This document shows positions 6,893 to 15,771 of a stretch of DNA of 64,000 nucleotides, in pieces. Source of the stretch: Paenibacillus helianthi (GTDB taxonomy: Bacteria > Bacillota > Bacilli > Paenibacillales > Paenibacillaceae). Below the pieces are notes generated by a model, which did no database searches, was not told the origin of the DNA, and worked only from the letters and a program-made list of their open reading frames with translations. The stretch spans positions 1 through 64,000 of the forward strand of contig NZ_LVWI01000070.1 of assembly GCF_001909055.1 (NCBI RefSeq), in the 5' to 3' direction. Position 1 is the stretch's first letter; each line of letters opens with the position of its first letter. A program made the translations under genes and the position numbers.

Positions 6893-9507
6893 TGACGGAC
6901 AGACAAGAAGGGCAGCGGGTGATTCCGTTCCCGCATGGAGGCATTGTTGTGCTCGTCGGGCCTTCAAACAGCGGCAAAACTACTCTGCTCCGCAGACTTG
7001 TGCAAGAAGACGTGCTACTGCAGACGGAGATCGTCTCTTCCGATGAATACCGGACACTTGTAGGTGATGTTGAATATATCGACTGGAAAGGACGCTCCCG
7101 GGAGGAGGCGGATATCCTCTACAATGATTACCAGCTGCTGTCGAAGCTGGCTTTTGAGGCGATGAATACTGTTGTGTCCATGCGCTCCCGCCTGGGCAAG
7201 CTGACAGTGGTGGATGCGACACATCTGCAGCCCGAATACCGCAGGAAATATATCGATTTGGCAGCAGCCTATGATATCCCTTGCGCCGCCTGGATTTTGG
7301 ATCTTCCGGAGCAGACGCTGCTTGAGCGGGACCGAGATCGGGACCAGCCGCGCGGCAGACAGCGTGTGAAGCAGCAGTTCGTCCAGTTCAAACGTTCACT
7401 CCGGGGATTGCGTGATGAAGGCTTCGACTTCACTTATATGCTCAAAGAAACGGAAACTGTGCAGTTTACCCGCAAAACGAACCCGCTGGTCGCTGAAATT
7501 GGCAATGGGATCGATGTGATCGGAGATATTCACGGCTGTTATGACGAAATGATGGAGCTGCTGGGACAGCTGGGCTATGTACCGGATGATGCCGGACTCT
7601 ACCGGCATCCTGATGGCAGGATGCTGATTTCCGTAGGGGATGTGATGAGCCGGGGGCCGAAATCGCTGGATACGATGAGATTCTGGAAAAGGCACTGCGA
7701 TGCCGGAATCGCCCGCATGATCGACAGCAACCATGGCTGGAAGATTGCCCGCTACCTCAGCGGTCGTAATGTAACCCTGAGCCATGGTGATGAGAATGTT
7801 GCGGTGGAGCTTGCGCAGCTAGCAAGTGAATCCGGTGAAAAAGCAGCCGATATGCTGAGGGAAGAGCTGAAGCAATTTCTGCTGTCTGCACCGAGCCATC
7901 TGGTCTTGTGCCATGAGGGTGTACGTCGTGTAGTGGTTGCCCATGCCGGAATCCGGGATGAATATATCGGCAAGCAGTCCAGGCGGATACAGGATTTCTG
8001 CCGCTATGGAGATACTGACGGCATGGATGCTTCAGGCGCCCCTGTCCGCAAGGAGTGGTATGTAGAGCACAAGTCGGGAGAGCTAATTATCTGGGGACAT
8101 GACCCAAGGCCATACCCGGCAGTGGTGAAAGATACGGTCAACATTGATCAAGGTGCGGTATTTGGAGGCTCTTTAACGGCCTACCGCTACCCTGAGCAGC
8201 AGTTTGTCGGCGTCAAGGCATATAGGGATTATGCGCAGGACCCGGACAGTCCCCTGATCCGCTGGGAACGCGGGAGATTCTCACCCCCTAATCTGCGCAA
8301 GCTTGTGGAAGGTTATTCTGTCATGACAGAGGCTTATGGCGAAATTTCTGTGCGCGGTGAATTTGTAAAAGCCGCAATAGACACGGTATCACATTTTACT
8401 GTTCCTATGGAGGAACTCATCTACATTCCGCCAACGATGAGTCCGTCACCGGCAGTGTCTGCCGATGAAGCTTACCTGGAGCACCCGCGTGAAGCGATCG
8501 CCTACTTCCGCTCGCAGGGCGTGGGGACAATGGTTGCCGAGAAAAAACACATGGGCAGCCGCGCAGTTCTGCTGCTGTTCCGGGATGAAGCCGCTGCTGT
8601 GCCTTATGTGGGACGTGAAGTACTCGGTACGATTTACACCCGTACCGGCAGGGCCTTCTTTGACAAGGATACCGAAGCGGTAGTACTGTCCCGGCTGAAT
8701 GCAGATTTGCACCAAGCAGATTATTGGGCCTGCCATAATACGGACCTGCTGCTGCTCGATGCCGAAATTATCCCTTGGAATCTGAAGGCGCGTGAGCTGA
8801 TCGCCACCCAGTATGCCCATGTCGCCGAAGCTGCTGCCATGGACCGCGAGCATGTTCTGGAGAAGCTGCGCGAAGCTGAGATTGCCGGACGTGATGTGTC
8901 AGGCTGGGTGCAGGAGATGGAGGGTAAGCTGAAGAACGCCCGTGTATTCCGCGAAGCTTTTCAGCAGTACTGCTGGGATACAAGCGGCCTTGCTGGCGTC
9001 CGGATTGCCCCGTTCCATACGCTGGCGCACAGCGGGCAGAGCTTTTTTGACCATAGCCATATCTGGCACATGGAGCATAGCCGCGAGCTTGCCGGGTTGT
9101 CGCCGCTTTTTATGGAGACGGAATACCGGACGATCACCAGTGAAGCAGACGAAGCAGACGTCATCCGCTGGTGGGAGGAGCTGACAGAGGATGGACATGA
9201 AGGCATCGTGATCAAGCCGGAGACCTTCATTGCCCGCAACGGCAGATCGATCATTCAGCCAGCCATCAAGGTCAGGGGCCGCAAATACCTGCACATTATC
9301 TATGGCATCGATTATCTGCAGCCGGACAATCTGTCCCGGCTCAAGCTGCGCAAAACCAGCAAAAAAGAGCGCCACGCCCTAATGGAATGTGCTCTGAGCG
9401 TAGAATCTGTGGAACGTTTCATCCGCAAGGAGCCGCTGGAGCGCGTGCATGAATGTGTGCTTGCCGCCCTTTCACTCGAATCCGATCCGGTGGACCCGCG
9501 GCTCTAA
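6892..9507 (+). CDS. pnkp: Bacterial polynucleotide kinase-phosphatase-ligase Pnkp
   Basis: The central end-healing enzyme of the Pnkp/Hen1 RNA-repair system, 871 residues, full length for the family. Three domains are visible in order. A 5'-kinase has the P-loop GPSNSGKTT (residues 23-31). A binuclear metallophosphatase with 2',3'-phosphatase activity has GDIHGCYDE near 210, GDVMSRGP near 248 and SNHGWK near 280. A ligase-like adenylyltransferase has KHMGSR, with the probable nucleotidyl-lysine K552, plus GIVIKPE near 770 and KVRGRKYL near 793. In characterised systems Pnkp and Hen1 form a heterotetramer that heals, methylates and seals tRNA cleaved by ribotoxins. Its start overlaps the hen1 stop. 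Confidence 0.96.
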   Translation: MTDRQEGQRVIPFPHGGIVVLVGPSNSGKTTLLRRLVQEDVLLQTEIVSSDEYRTLVGDVEYIDWKGRSREEADILYNDYQLLSKLAFEAMNTVVSMRSRLGKLTVVDATHLQPEYRRKYIDLAAAYDIPCAAWILDLPEQTLLERDRDRDQPRGRQRVKQQFVQFKRSLRGLRDEGFDFTYMLKETETVQFTRKTNPLVAEIGNGIDVIGDIHGCYDEMMELLGQLGYVPDDAGLYRHPDGRMLISVGDVMSRGPKSLDTMRFWKRHCDAGIARMIDSNHGWKIARYLSGRNVTLSHGDENVAVELAQLASESGEKAADMLREELKQFLLSAPSHLVLCHEGVRRVVVAHAGIRDEYIGKQSRRIQDFCRYGDTDGMDASGAPVRKEWYVEHKSGELIIWGHDPRPYPAVVKDTVNIDQGAVFGGSLTAYRYPEQQFVGVKAYRDYAQDPDSPLIRWERGRFSPPNLRKLVEGYSVMTEAYGEISVRGEFVKAAIDTVSHFTVPMEELIYIPPTMSPSPAVSADEAYLEHPREAIAYFRSQGVGTMVAEKKHMGSRAVLLLFRDEAAAVPYVGREVLGTIYTRTGRAFFDKDTEAVVLSRLNADLHQADYWACHNTDLLLLDAEIIPWNLKARELIATQYAHVAEAAAMDREHVLEKLREAEIAGRDVSGWVQEMEGKLKNARVFREAFQQYCWDTSGLAGVRIAPFHTLAHSGQSFFDHSHIWHMEHSRELAGLSPLFMETEYRTITSEADEADVIRWWEELTEDGHEGIVIKPETFIARNGRSIIQPAIKVRGRKYLHIIYGIDYLQPDNLSRLKLRKTSKKERHALMECALSVESVERFIRKEPLERVHECVLAALSLESDPVDPRL

Positions 9508-9553
9508 GCGTAGAACAGTGAAGATAGACCAAAGACCAAATGAGGTGTAACAA

Positions 9554-10111
9554 ATGTTGAACCCAGCTGCTGAGGTTTCACTCAGCAAATTCATGACCAA
9601 GCTGCTTCGGCACACCCCGTCAGAGTATGGCCTGCTCCTTGATCCTGAGGACGGCTCCTGCCTGCTGGGGGATCTGCTGAGTGTCATCCATGCCGCCCCA
9701 AAATGGGCCGGCATCACTGTAGAGGACATCTGTCAGGTTGTCCGAAACAGCGAGAAGCAGCGCTTTGCCATTGAAGGTGAGCGTATAAAAGCGCGGTATG
9801 GGCACAGTCATGCCAAGCTTACATATGAGCCGGGAACCCCGCCTCCTGTGCTGTATCATGGCACTAATCAATCTGCATTGTCCGCGATCCTGAAAGAAGG
9901 GCTGAAGCCGATGGGGAGGCAGTATGTACACTTGTCAGAGGGGCTCCATTTTGCCAGCTTGGCCGGGAGCCGCAGAGGCAGGCTGGTTCTGCTGAGCGTG
10001 GATACGGTTAGGGCTGTGCATTTGGGAGTAACCTTCTATTATGCGGGTAATGAGGTATGGCTGGCGGAGCCGGTTCCACCTGCTTGTATTGCCTTACGGG
10101 AAGAAGAGTAG
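9554..10111 (+). CDS. kptA: RNA 2'-phosphotransferase KptA/Tpt1
   Basis: Transfers the internal 2'-phosphate left at an RNA splice or repair junction to NAD+, giving ADP-ribose 1'',2''-cyclic phosphate. The protein has 185 residues, normal for the family. Visible motifs are SKFMTKLLRH at the N-terminus, RYGHSH in the RNA-binding half, and YHGT and VHLSEGLHFA in the ADP-ribosyltransferase-like NAD-binding half. It has a GAGGTG site 8 bases before the ATG and follows pnkp by 46 bp on the same strand. Its presence beside Hen1/Pnkp suggests it finishes repair of ends carrying a 2'-phosphate; that link is inferred. Confidence 0.93.
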   Translation: MLNPAAEVSLSKFMTKLLRHTPSEYGLLLDPEDGSCLLGDLLSVIHAAPKWAGITVEDICQVVRNSEKQRFAIEGERIKARYGHSHAKLTYEPGTPPPVLYHGTNQSALSAILKEGLKPMGRQYVHLSEGLHFASLAGSRRGRLVLLSVDTVRAVHLGVTFYYAGNEVWLAEPVPPACIALREEE

Positions 10112-10151
10112 CCGGGTACCGCCAGCTTCCAGCTTACAGGAGGGATGTCCC

Positions 10152-10670
10152 ATGGATGAAGTGCCGGATCACCTCGATCACGGCTTGCAGATTGTATTTA
10201 TCGGCTTCAATCCCAGTCTCCGTTCCGGAGAGCTGGGGCATCATTACGCCAATCCGCGCAATCATTTCTGGCGCATTCTCGAACACTCCGGCCTGACGCC
10301 CCGCCTCTATGATGCCTCAGAGGACGGAGAACTGCTCCGGCTAGGCTTGGGCTTCACCAACATCGTTGCCCGCCCGACACGTGGAGCGGAGGACATTACC
10401 CGTGGGGAATATGCGGAGGGACGGCAGATTCTCCGGGACAAGCTTACCCGCTACCGCCCGGAGATCGCCTGTTTTGTAGGCAAGGGGGTCTATACGGAAT
10501 TCACCCGCAGAGCAAAGGCGGACTGGGGGTTTCAGGAGGAGCAGCCCCCGATCGTAGATGGCGTGAGGGAATTCGTGGCTCCTTCGTCCAGCGGCTTGGT
10601 ACGAATGCCGATGCCGGAGATCGTGGCTATTTACCACAGGCTGTATGAGTATATTCAGGAAAATACTTGA
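10152..10670 (+). CDS. mug: Mismatch-specific (G/U-T) DNA glycosylase, Mug family
   Basis: Removes uracil or thymine mispaired with guanine. The product is 172 residues of the uracil-DNA glycosylase superfamily: IGFNPS (residues 17-22) is motif 1, usually GINPG in Mug, followed by ANPRNHFWRIL, GLGFTNIVARPT and a C-terminal SSGLVRMP motif 2 strand. The ATG at 10152 has AGGAGGG 7 bases upstream, so the longer frame opening at 10041 inside kptA is rejected. It is the last gene before a terminator and lies 40 bp after kptA. Whether a DNA-repair enzyme belongs functionally with the RNA-repair genes is open. Confidence 0.88.
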   Translation: MDEVPDHLDHGLQIVFIGFNPSLRSGELGHHYANPRNHFWRILEHSGLTPRLYDASEDGELLRLGLGFTNIVARPTRGAEDITRGEYAEGRQILRDKLTRYRPEIACFVGKGVYTEFTRRAKADWGFQEEQPPIVDGVREFVAPSSSGLVRMPMPEIVAIYHRLYEYIQENT

Positions 10671-10810
10671 TTCCGCCCCACTGGCCGGATACGGGGCTGT
10701 AGCTGTATAAGCAAAGTTTCATGGACTATAGCGGTCCGGTAAAATTGTGTTTGCACTACATAGGTCGCTTTTTCTACTGGTAGTGCTCATAGGGTAGGCC
10801 TACACTCAAC

Positions 10811-10844
10811 GCAAAAACACCCTTGAACATCAAGGGTGTTTTGC
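10811..10844. terminator. Bidirectional terminator between mug and the tagO-like gene
   Basis: A 10-bp stem (ACACCCTTGA with TCAAGGGTGT) with a 3-base loop is flanked by A-rich and T-rich arms, so it can terminate both converging transcripts. The 140 bases before it (10671-10810) hold no ORF or other recognisable signal. Confidence 0.82.
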
Positions 10845-10884
10845 TGTAATACTGTGCCCTTACCCCTACCATTCCCAGTCTGCG

Positions 10885-11853
10885 TCAGGTCTGGATCAGC
10901 AGCAGAATAATTGAGGAGAGCGACAGGCAGACGCTGGCCAGATAGAGGACGGCAACAACCTGCTTCTGGTTCAATCCGGCTTTGAGCAGACGGTAATGGA
11001 CCTGGGTTGCATCGGCTTGATAAATCGACTTGCCTTGCACGAACCGTTTGATGACGACAAATAAATTGTCGAAGATCGGCACGCCCAGTGCGAGAATCGG
11101 GATGAACAGCGACAAGACCGTTGCCTGCTTGAATGCACCATCCAGTGCAATTACAGCCAGGATATAGCCGAGAAAGGTGGCGCCTGCATCACCCATGAAA
11201 ATTTTGGCCGGGGCCTTGTTGTACCGCAGATAGGCAATGGTGACACCCACGAGAGTGATGGCCATCATGGCTGAGGCAGATTGACCTTTGGCCAAAGCGA
11301 CCACAAATAGGGTTACTGCGGAAATGGCCGTCAGCCCTCCCGCCAGACCGTCCATACCGTCCGAGAAATTTATCACAGTCGTCACGCCGAAGATCCAGAG
11401 AATGGTAAGCACAAATTGCAGGATGACCGGCAGCGAGATATAATCCCCGGAGAAGGGGTTGAAGAATCCGGTGAACGCATTGCCCGACAGAAAGACCAGA
11501 ATCGCAGCCGCGATCTGAACAATGAACTTCGGCAGCGCCGGGAAGTCCTTGCCCTTGGTTTTGTACCAGTCATCGATGGTGCCTATGGTCAGCAGGAGCA
11601 CACCGCCAATGAACAGGGCGAGTGTACCCAGCGAGAGATCACGGGTAAACAGCAGGTATGTAATGAAAAATCCGATGAATATCGCATAGCTGGCTGTCAG
11701 CGGAATGGGCTCCCTATGTATTTTTCGCTCGACGTCCTGCCGGGGTTTGTCCACAAAATCGAGCCGGAAAGCAAGCCTGCCAAGCGGAGGAATAAGCAAA
11801 TAGACGATGCAGAAGGACACCAGAAACGCTAGAACGTAAAAAATGACAATCAC
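10885..11853 (-). CDS. MraY/WecA/TagO-family UDP-sugar:undecaprenyl-phosphate sugar-1-phosphate transferase
   Basis: Transfers a HexNAc-1-phosphate from a UDP-sugar to undecaprenyl phosphate at the inner membrane face, starting teichoic acid or another envelope glycan. The 322 residues contain about ten TM helices. Family motifs are DDWYKTKG near residue 94, NFSDGMDGLAGG near 165 and FMGDAGATFLGY near 215, plus a C-terminal VHYRLLKAGLNQKQ loop that replaces the HIHHRL-type signature. It stands alone between convergent and divergent neighbours. TagO, for wall teichoic acid and linked to peptidoglycan, is the likeliest identity; an exopolysaccharide role is possible. Confidence 0.88.
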   Translation of the reverse strand: MIVIFYVLAFLVSFCIVYLLIPPLGRLAFRLDFVDKPRQDVERKIHREPIPLTASYAIFIGFFITYLLFTRDLSLGTLALFIGGVLLLTIGTIDDWYKTKGKDFPALPKFIVQIAAAILVFLSGNAFTGFFNPFSGDYISLPVILQFVLTILWIFGVTTVINFSDGMDGLAGGLTAISAVTLFVVALAKGQSASAMMAITLVGVTIAYLRYNKAPAKIFMGDAGATFLGYILAVIALDGAFKQATVLSLFIPILALGVPIFDNLFVVIKRFVQGKSIYQADATQVHYRLLKAGLNQKQVVAVLYLASVCLSLSSIILLLIQT

Positions 11854-11946
11854 CGCCGTTACTTTTTTTGAAAGAGCCTCTCTGAATTATAACGCAGATG
11901 GCAGGTGATTGTCGACGAGACTCGAAATGGGAGGGAATATGGGAAT

Positions 11947-12630
11947 ATGAAATACGAAGTCATTTTATTTGATGCCGATGATACCCTGTTTGACTATGGA
12001 ATGGCTGAGAGCAAGGCGCTGTACAATGCTTTTGTCCATTTTGGCTTGCCTACGGGCGCCGAGGATTATGCTGCAAGCTACCAAGAAATTAATAGGGCAC
12101 TGTGGAAAGATCTGGAGCAAGGACGGACCACGTCTGCTGTGCTGCGGGTTGAACGGTTCAACCGGCTGTTTGCTGCGCATAAGCTCGAACTGAGTCCTGA
12201 AGCATTCAGTGAAGCCTATTTAAAGTTTCTGGGTGAAGGGACGTACCTGATTGAGGGGGCAATGGAGCTGTGTCAGGAACTGAGCGGATACAGACTTGCG
12301 GTTATCACCAATGGGATCAAGGATGTACAGCTGTCCAGAATTCAGGGCTCGCCGCTAAGTGATACCTTTGAGCAGATCATTATTTCCGAAGAGACAGGCT
12401 ATCAGAAGCCGGAAGCGGGGATTTTTGATTATGCTTTTGACAAGCTGGGGATCTCTGACCGGAGCAAAGTGCTGATTGTCGGTGATTCGTTGACCTCGGA
12501 TATTCAGGGTGGAATGGGCTATGGCATCGACACTTGCTGGTTCAACCCGCTGGGCAAAGAAGGCGCTCCGGGCATTCATCCAACCTATGAGATCCGGGAG
12601 CTGTCCGGGCTTTTGGAGATTATCCGATAG
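11947..12630 (+). CDS. HAD-superfamily phosphatase, YjjG-like nucleotidase
   Basis: A 227-residue cytosolic HAD hydrolase with the catalytic pair D9 and D11 in FDADDTLFDYG, an alpha-helical cap, motif II AVITNG, the motif III Lys in GYQKPEAGIFDYA and motif IV IVGDSLTSDIQGG. The GYQKPEAGIFDYAF stretch and length match YjjG-type noncanonical pyrimidine nucleotidases, which dephosphorylate dUMP, dTMP and modified pyrimidine nucleotides. The start at 11947 has a GGGAGGGA site 10 bases upstream; an ATG at 11939 is followed at once by a stop. Confidence 0.87.
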   Translation: MKYEVILFDADDTLFDYGMAESKALYNAFVHFGLPTGAEDYAASYQEINRALWKDLEQGRTTSAVLRVERFNRLFAAHKLELSPEAFSEAYLKFLGEGTYLIEGAMELCQELSGYRLAVITNGIKDVQLSRIQGSPLSDTFEQIIISEETGYQKPEAGIFDYAFDKLGISDRSKVLIVGDSLTSDIQGGMGYGIDTCWFNPLGKEGAPGIHPTYEIRELSGLLEIIR

Positions 12631-12651
12631 TCCGGCTATATGGCCCTGAGA

Positions 12652-12681
12652 TTGAAAACTTTCCCAGGTGTTAAATATATT
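12652..12681 (+). promoter_or_regulatory. Sigma-A-like promoter for the stalk-domain protein
   Basis: TTGAAA at 12652-12657, an 18-bp spacer and TATATT at 12676-12681, about 50 bp before the TTG start. Confidence 0.5.
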
Positions 12682-12732
12682 AAGATACAATACTCATACT
12701 CTATTATTTAATTCTAATGGGAGAGGATCAAC

Positions 12733-13401
12733 TTGAACAAAAAGTGGCTAATTGCCGCTGTCGCTGCAGGCATGACAATCACCGGATCGGCAGGTGTCTA
12801 TGCAGGAGCCAAGCTGGAGCAGATCAAGGCCTATCTGAATCACAGTATTGGTGTGGTGGTGGATGGCACCCCTTATTGGCTGAAAGATGGCAATGGTAAA
12901 ACCTTAACACCGATCACCTACGAAGGTATTACGTATTTGCCGGTCCGTTCAGTCGCCGATGCCCTGAAAGTACCGATAACTTATGATGCCGCGAACTATA
13001 AAGTGAGAATTGGGAGCGGCGCCGAGACTGGAGGAGCCACGGGAACAGGCGCTGGGACAACAACCCCCCCGGTGGAGAGCACAGTGCGGCCGGTGAACCT
13101 GCCGAAGGATTTTCCGATTCCGGAGGATGCCCTGATTGCGACTACACTGGATACGGACGCCGATGGGGTGAAGAAGGTGGCTTTTACCTACTCCACGCAG
13201 GAGACGTTGGAAACGATGGGTTTTGTGTACAGTGAATATGTGCGGATCAAACGGCTGGAGAATGCTTCCCAGACCGTAAGCGCCACTACAGTCAAAATCT
13301 CAGGCAGACTGGGCGGGACTAGCCCGCTGTCCATCACCGCCAAAGCTTCAACTGCGCGTCCGGGCTTCAATATCTTCACCATCACTTTCTCGGAGAGCTG
13401 A
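12733..13401 (+). CDS. Secreted protein with copper-amine-oxidase-like stalk domain
   Basis: A 222-residue exported protein starting at TTG with a GGGAGAGG site 6 bases upstream. A signal peptide (residues 1 to about 25, ending VYA) is followed by a stalk domain of the copper amine oxidase N-terminal-like family at about 36-95, with VVVDG...ITYEGITYLPVRSVADAL. A Gly/Thr-rich linker (about 97-117) leads to a C-terminal domain of roughly 100 residues that I do not recognise. Such stalk domains are very common in Paenibacillus surface proteins and are non-enzymatic. Role unknown, probably in the envelope. Confidence 0.82.
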   Translation: MNKKWLIAAVAAGMTITGSAGVYAGAKLEQIKAYLNHSIGVVVDGTPYWLKDGNGKTLTPITYEGITYLPVRSVADALKVPITYDAANYKVRIGSGAETGGATGTGAGTTTPPVESTVRPVNLPKDFPIPEDALIATTLDTDADGVKKVAFTYSTQETLETMGFVYSEYVRIKRLENASQTVSATTVKISGRLGGTSPLSITAKASTARPGFNIFTITFSES

Positions 13402-13420
13402 TTATCCCTATTGTTTACAA

Positions 13421-13454
13421 AAAACAGCTGCGCCTTCAAAAGGTCGCAGCTGTT
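13421..13454 (-). terminator. Terminator downstream of the ring-cleaving dioxygenase
   Basis: A 10-bp stem (AACAGCTGCG at 13423-13432 with CGCAGCTGTT at 13445-13454). Read on the minus strand, the hairpin is followed by a T-run. It lies 130 bp past the stop of the minus-strand gene. Confidence 0.75.
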
Positions 13455-13537
13455 CAGCAGTAATTCCCTTTGCTGAGTTGGTCTTCCAGAACCGCAGCGG
13501 AGTGCAGCCGCCTTGTAAGCTGTGCAGGTTCCAGCCC

Positions 13538-13608
13538 AATCACTGGATTATGCCTGCTGCCGTGCATCCGGCCGAATCACTGGATTAAGCTTGCTGCCGA
13601 GTATCCAG
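13538..13608. repeat. Imperfect direct repeat at the 3' end of the dioxygenase gene
   Basis: AATCACTGGATTA followed by a TGCTGCCG block occurs twice about 36 bp apart. One copy contains the stop codon and last codons of the dioxygenase; the other lies just beyond. It reads as a local tandem duplication of the gene's 3' end. Confidence 0.6.
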
Positions 13609-14568
13609 CGGCTTCAGGTGCGCTTCAATCTGCTCGCGCTTCGCTTCGAGGAAAGGCGGCAGGGCCAGGGACTCGCCCAGATGCTCAATATCCTCATCCG
13701 TGGCAAAGCCCGGGCCGTCCGTTGCCAGCTCGAACAGGATACCGCTCGGCTCACGGAAATACAGGGAGCGGAAATAAAAACGGTCCACGAAACCCGAGTT
13801 CGGGAGCTGGTAGCTGCCGATCCGCTCGATCCATTGCTTCAGCTCGTCGGCGTTGTCTACGCGGAAGGCCACGTGATGAACACCGCCGCGTCCGAGCCGT
13901 TCCTGAGGCAGATCTTTGCGTTCTTCCAGATGGATCTCCGAGCCGGAGCCGCCTTCGCCGGTCTCGAATACAATGACATCCGGCTGCCCGACAACCGGGG
14001 AAGGATAGCTGCCTTTACGGCGGAACCCGAGCAGATCCACAAGTACTTTTGCGGAAGACTCTGCCGTCTCAACGGTCAAATGGACCGGACCCAGACCGAG
14101 GATGCTGTAAGCCGCCGGAACCGGACTTTTAGCCCAAGGCTTGCCGCCTGCAACACCCTGATTATGCTCATCCGATACAAGAATCAGGCGCTGCCCCTCG
14201 TGATCCCGGAAGGATAGCGTTTGGCGTCCTCCGCGATCTGTGATCTCGTCATGCTCCACCTGGAACTGCTCGAACCGCTGGGTCCAATACTCAAGTGACT
14301 TATCGTCCGGCACCCGGAGCGACAGTGCGGAAATACTGTTATTACCGTCACGGTTGCGCCCTGCGTTCGGAATCTCGAAGAAGGTGACTTCCGTACCAGG
14401 ATTGCCTACTTCGTCCCCGTAGAACAGATGGTAGACGGAGACGTCATCCTGGTTGACTGTTTTTTTGATCAGGCGCAGTCCAAGCACCTCCGTATAGAAT
14501 TTGAAGTTTTCCGGGGCTCTGGCGGTCAGGGCTGATACATGGTGAAGACCTTTTAATGTTAAACTCAT
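13585..14568 (-). CDS. Ring-cleaving dioxygenase, glyoxalase/VOC fold (MhqO/MhqE-like)
   Basis: A 327-residue two-module VOC protein. The N-terminal module begins LKGLHHVSALTARAPENFKFYTEVLGLRL and the C-terminal module has LGPVHLTVETAE and GGVHHVAFRVD, followed by GILFELATDGPGF. The His in HHVS, the His in VHHVA and the Glu in LFELATDGPGF are the expected metal ligands. Bacillus homologues (MhqA, MhqE, MhqO) are induced by quinones and hydroquinones under MhqR or YodB control and are thought to open hydroquinone rings. A sigma-A promoter and candidate operator sit upstream. It is divergent from the AAC(3) gene. Confidence 0.9.
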   Translation of the reverse strand: MSLTLKGLHHVSALTARAPENFKFYTEVLGLRLIKKTVNQDDVSVYHLFYGDEVGNPGTEVTFFEIPNAGRNRDGNNSISALSLRVPDDKSLEYWTQRFEQFQVEHDEITDRGGRQTLSFRDHEGQRLILVSDEHNQGVAGGKPWAKSPVPAAYSILGLGPVHLTVETAESSAKVLVDLLGFRRKGSYPSPVVGQPDVIVFETGEGGSGSEIHLEERKDLPQERLGRGGVHHVAFRVDNADELKQWIERIGSYQLPNSGFVDRFYFRSLYFREPSGILFELATDGPGFATDEDIEHLGESLALPPFLEAKREQIEAHLKPLDTRQQA

Positions 14569-14630
14569 GATAGTTCCTCCTCAAAGGCATGGGATTGAAG
14601 TGCTGAAAAACAGGTTTATTATGAATGCGA

Positions 14631-14692
14631 AGTAAAGTATATAGTTATTATTAAGTTACTTACATTTTAATAGTAAAATGAATAATTGGCAA
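14631..14692 (-). promoter_or_regulatory. Promoter and candidate operator of the dioxygenase gene
   Basis: On the minus strand TTGCCA (14692-14687), a 17-bp spacer and TAAAAT (14669-14664) form a sigma-A promoter. Just downstream lies an AT-rich block with AAGTA and TACTT arms about 17 bp apart, resembling a MarR- or HxlR-type operator. The operator part is tentative. Confidence 0.5.
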
Positions 14693-14830
14693 GTAAGAAT
14701 TTCATTACCTTGAAATACAAGGATCTGCAGGGTTTCAACTATAAACGATCCTTCTATACTTGGAGATTAAGGAAGCTGCCTCTTTCAGGGACAGTTAACC
14801 CTTCTCTTCTTATCTGCAAAGGAGAGCGAT

Positions 14831-15640
14831 ATGATACATACACAAATTAGCTTGATGGAGCAGCTGAAAGGAATGGGGATTGATCCGCAGGGGACATTAC
14901 TCGTCCATTCTTCGCTGAAGAGTATCGGGGAAGTCCAAGGAGGTGCAGACACGGTACTGGATGCGCTCTCTGCCTATATGCAACCAGGCCTTTTGGTCCT
15001 CCCTACGCATACCTGGTCTTATATCCATGCGGATAATCCGCGATTCTCCGTCCAAGAGTCCCCTTCTTGTGTCGGCATTCTGCCTGAGCTCTTCCGGAGA
15101 CGGGCGGACGTTATCCGCTCGTGGCATCCGACCCATTCTGTAGCAGCATTAGGTAAGGATGCGGCTGCATTCACCGCCGGTGATGAGCGCTGGGACACGC
15201 CATGTGCCCGCGGTTCCGTCTATGGCAAACTTCTGGACCGCCAGGCGGACATTATGCTGCTTGGTGTAGATTTGCGGCGGAATACCTTCATCCACGGAAT
15301 TGAAGAATGGCTCGATATTCCCGGCAGAATGACGGATGAGCCTGAGCAACTGTATACCGTGACACCTGGCGGGGAAGAGGTCCCAGTTCCTTCACGCAGG
15401 CACTGCAGCTCCTGGTCGCAGCATTTCTGGAAGGTAGAGCGGGTACTTGAGCAAGGCGGGGCATTGCGCAGAGGCCGTTTTGGAGATGCGCCTGTGATGA
15501 TCTGCGGGACAGTGGCAACAACGGATATTCTAAGCCGTATGCTGCGCAGCAATCCGGATCTCTTCTCGGACAATGAACCATTGGATGGTTTAGAGGTGCC
15601 CGAGCCGCTGCCCAAGACCAAGCGGGCTGTTCCGGATTGA
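14831..15640 (+). CDS. AAC(3)-family aminoglycoside N3-acetyltransferase-like protein
   Basis: A 269-residue acetyl-CoA-dependent transferase of the antibiotic N-acetyltransferase (YokD) family. Hallmarks are LLVHSSLKSIGEVQGGADTVLDAL at residues 23-46, LVLPTHTWS, FRRRADVIRSWHPTHSVAALGKDA and TPCARGSVYGKLLD. The HPTHSVAA segment carries the catalytic His region. Chromosomal members in Bacillota are not always resistance determinants, so aminoglycoside acetylation is the family reaction and not proven here. GAGAGCG precedes the ATG, and a weak TATACT -10 box lies about 75 bp upstream. It has no operon partner. Confidence 0.88.
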   Translation: MIHTQISLMEQLKGMGIDPQGTLLVHSSLKSIGEVQGGADTVLDALSAYMQPGLLVLPTHTWSYIHADNPRFSVQESPSCVGILPELFRRRADVIRSWHPTHSVAALGKDAAAFTAGDERWDTPCARGSVYGKLLDRQADIMLLGVDLRRNTFIHGIEEWLDIPGRMTDEPEQLYTVTPGGEEVPVPSRRHCSSWSQHFWKVERVLEQGGALRRGRFGDAPVMICGTVATTDILSRMLRSNPDLFSDNEPLDGLEVPEPLPKTKRAVPD

Positions 15641-15771
15641 CTGCGCACCAGATGTGCCTCCTTGGCTTAGTCAAATAGGTAATGAATTTCAGGTTCTTGT
15701 CCGCAATCTGGCGGGCAGCTATCAATGTATGGTATATTATTCTCACAAAAAACATAGTAAGGAGATTGGAA

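Noticed and set aside
9620..9931. Antisense ORF inside kptA
   Set aside because: KptA motifs on the plus strand are unambiguous, and the antisense frame lacks a start context.
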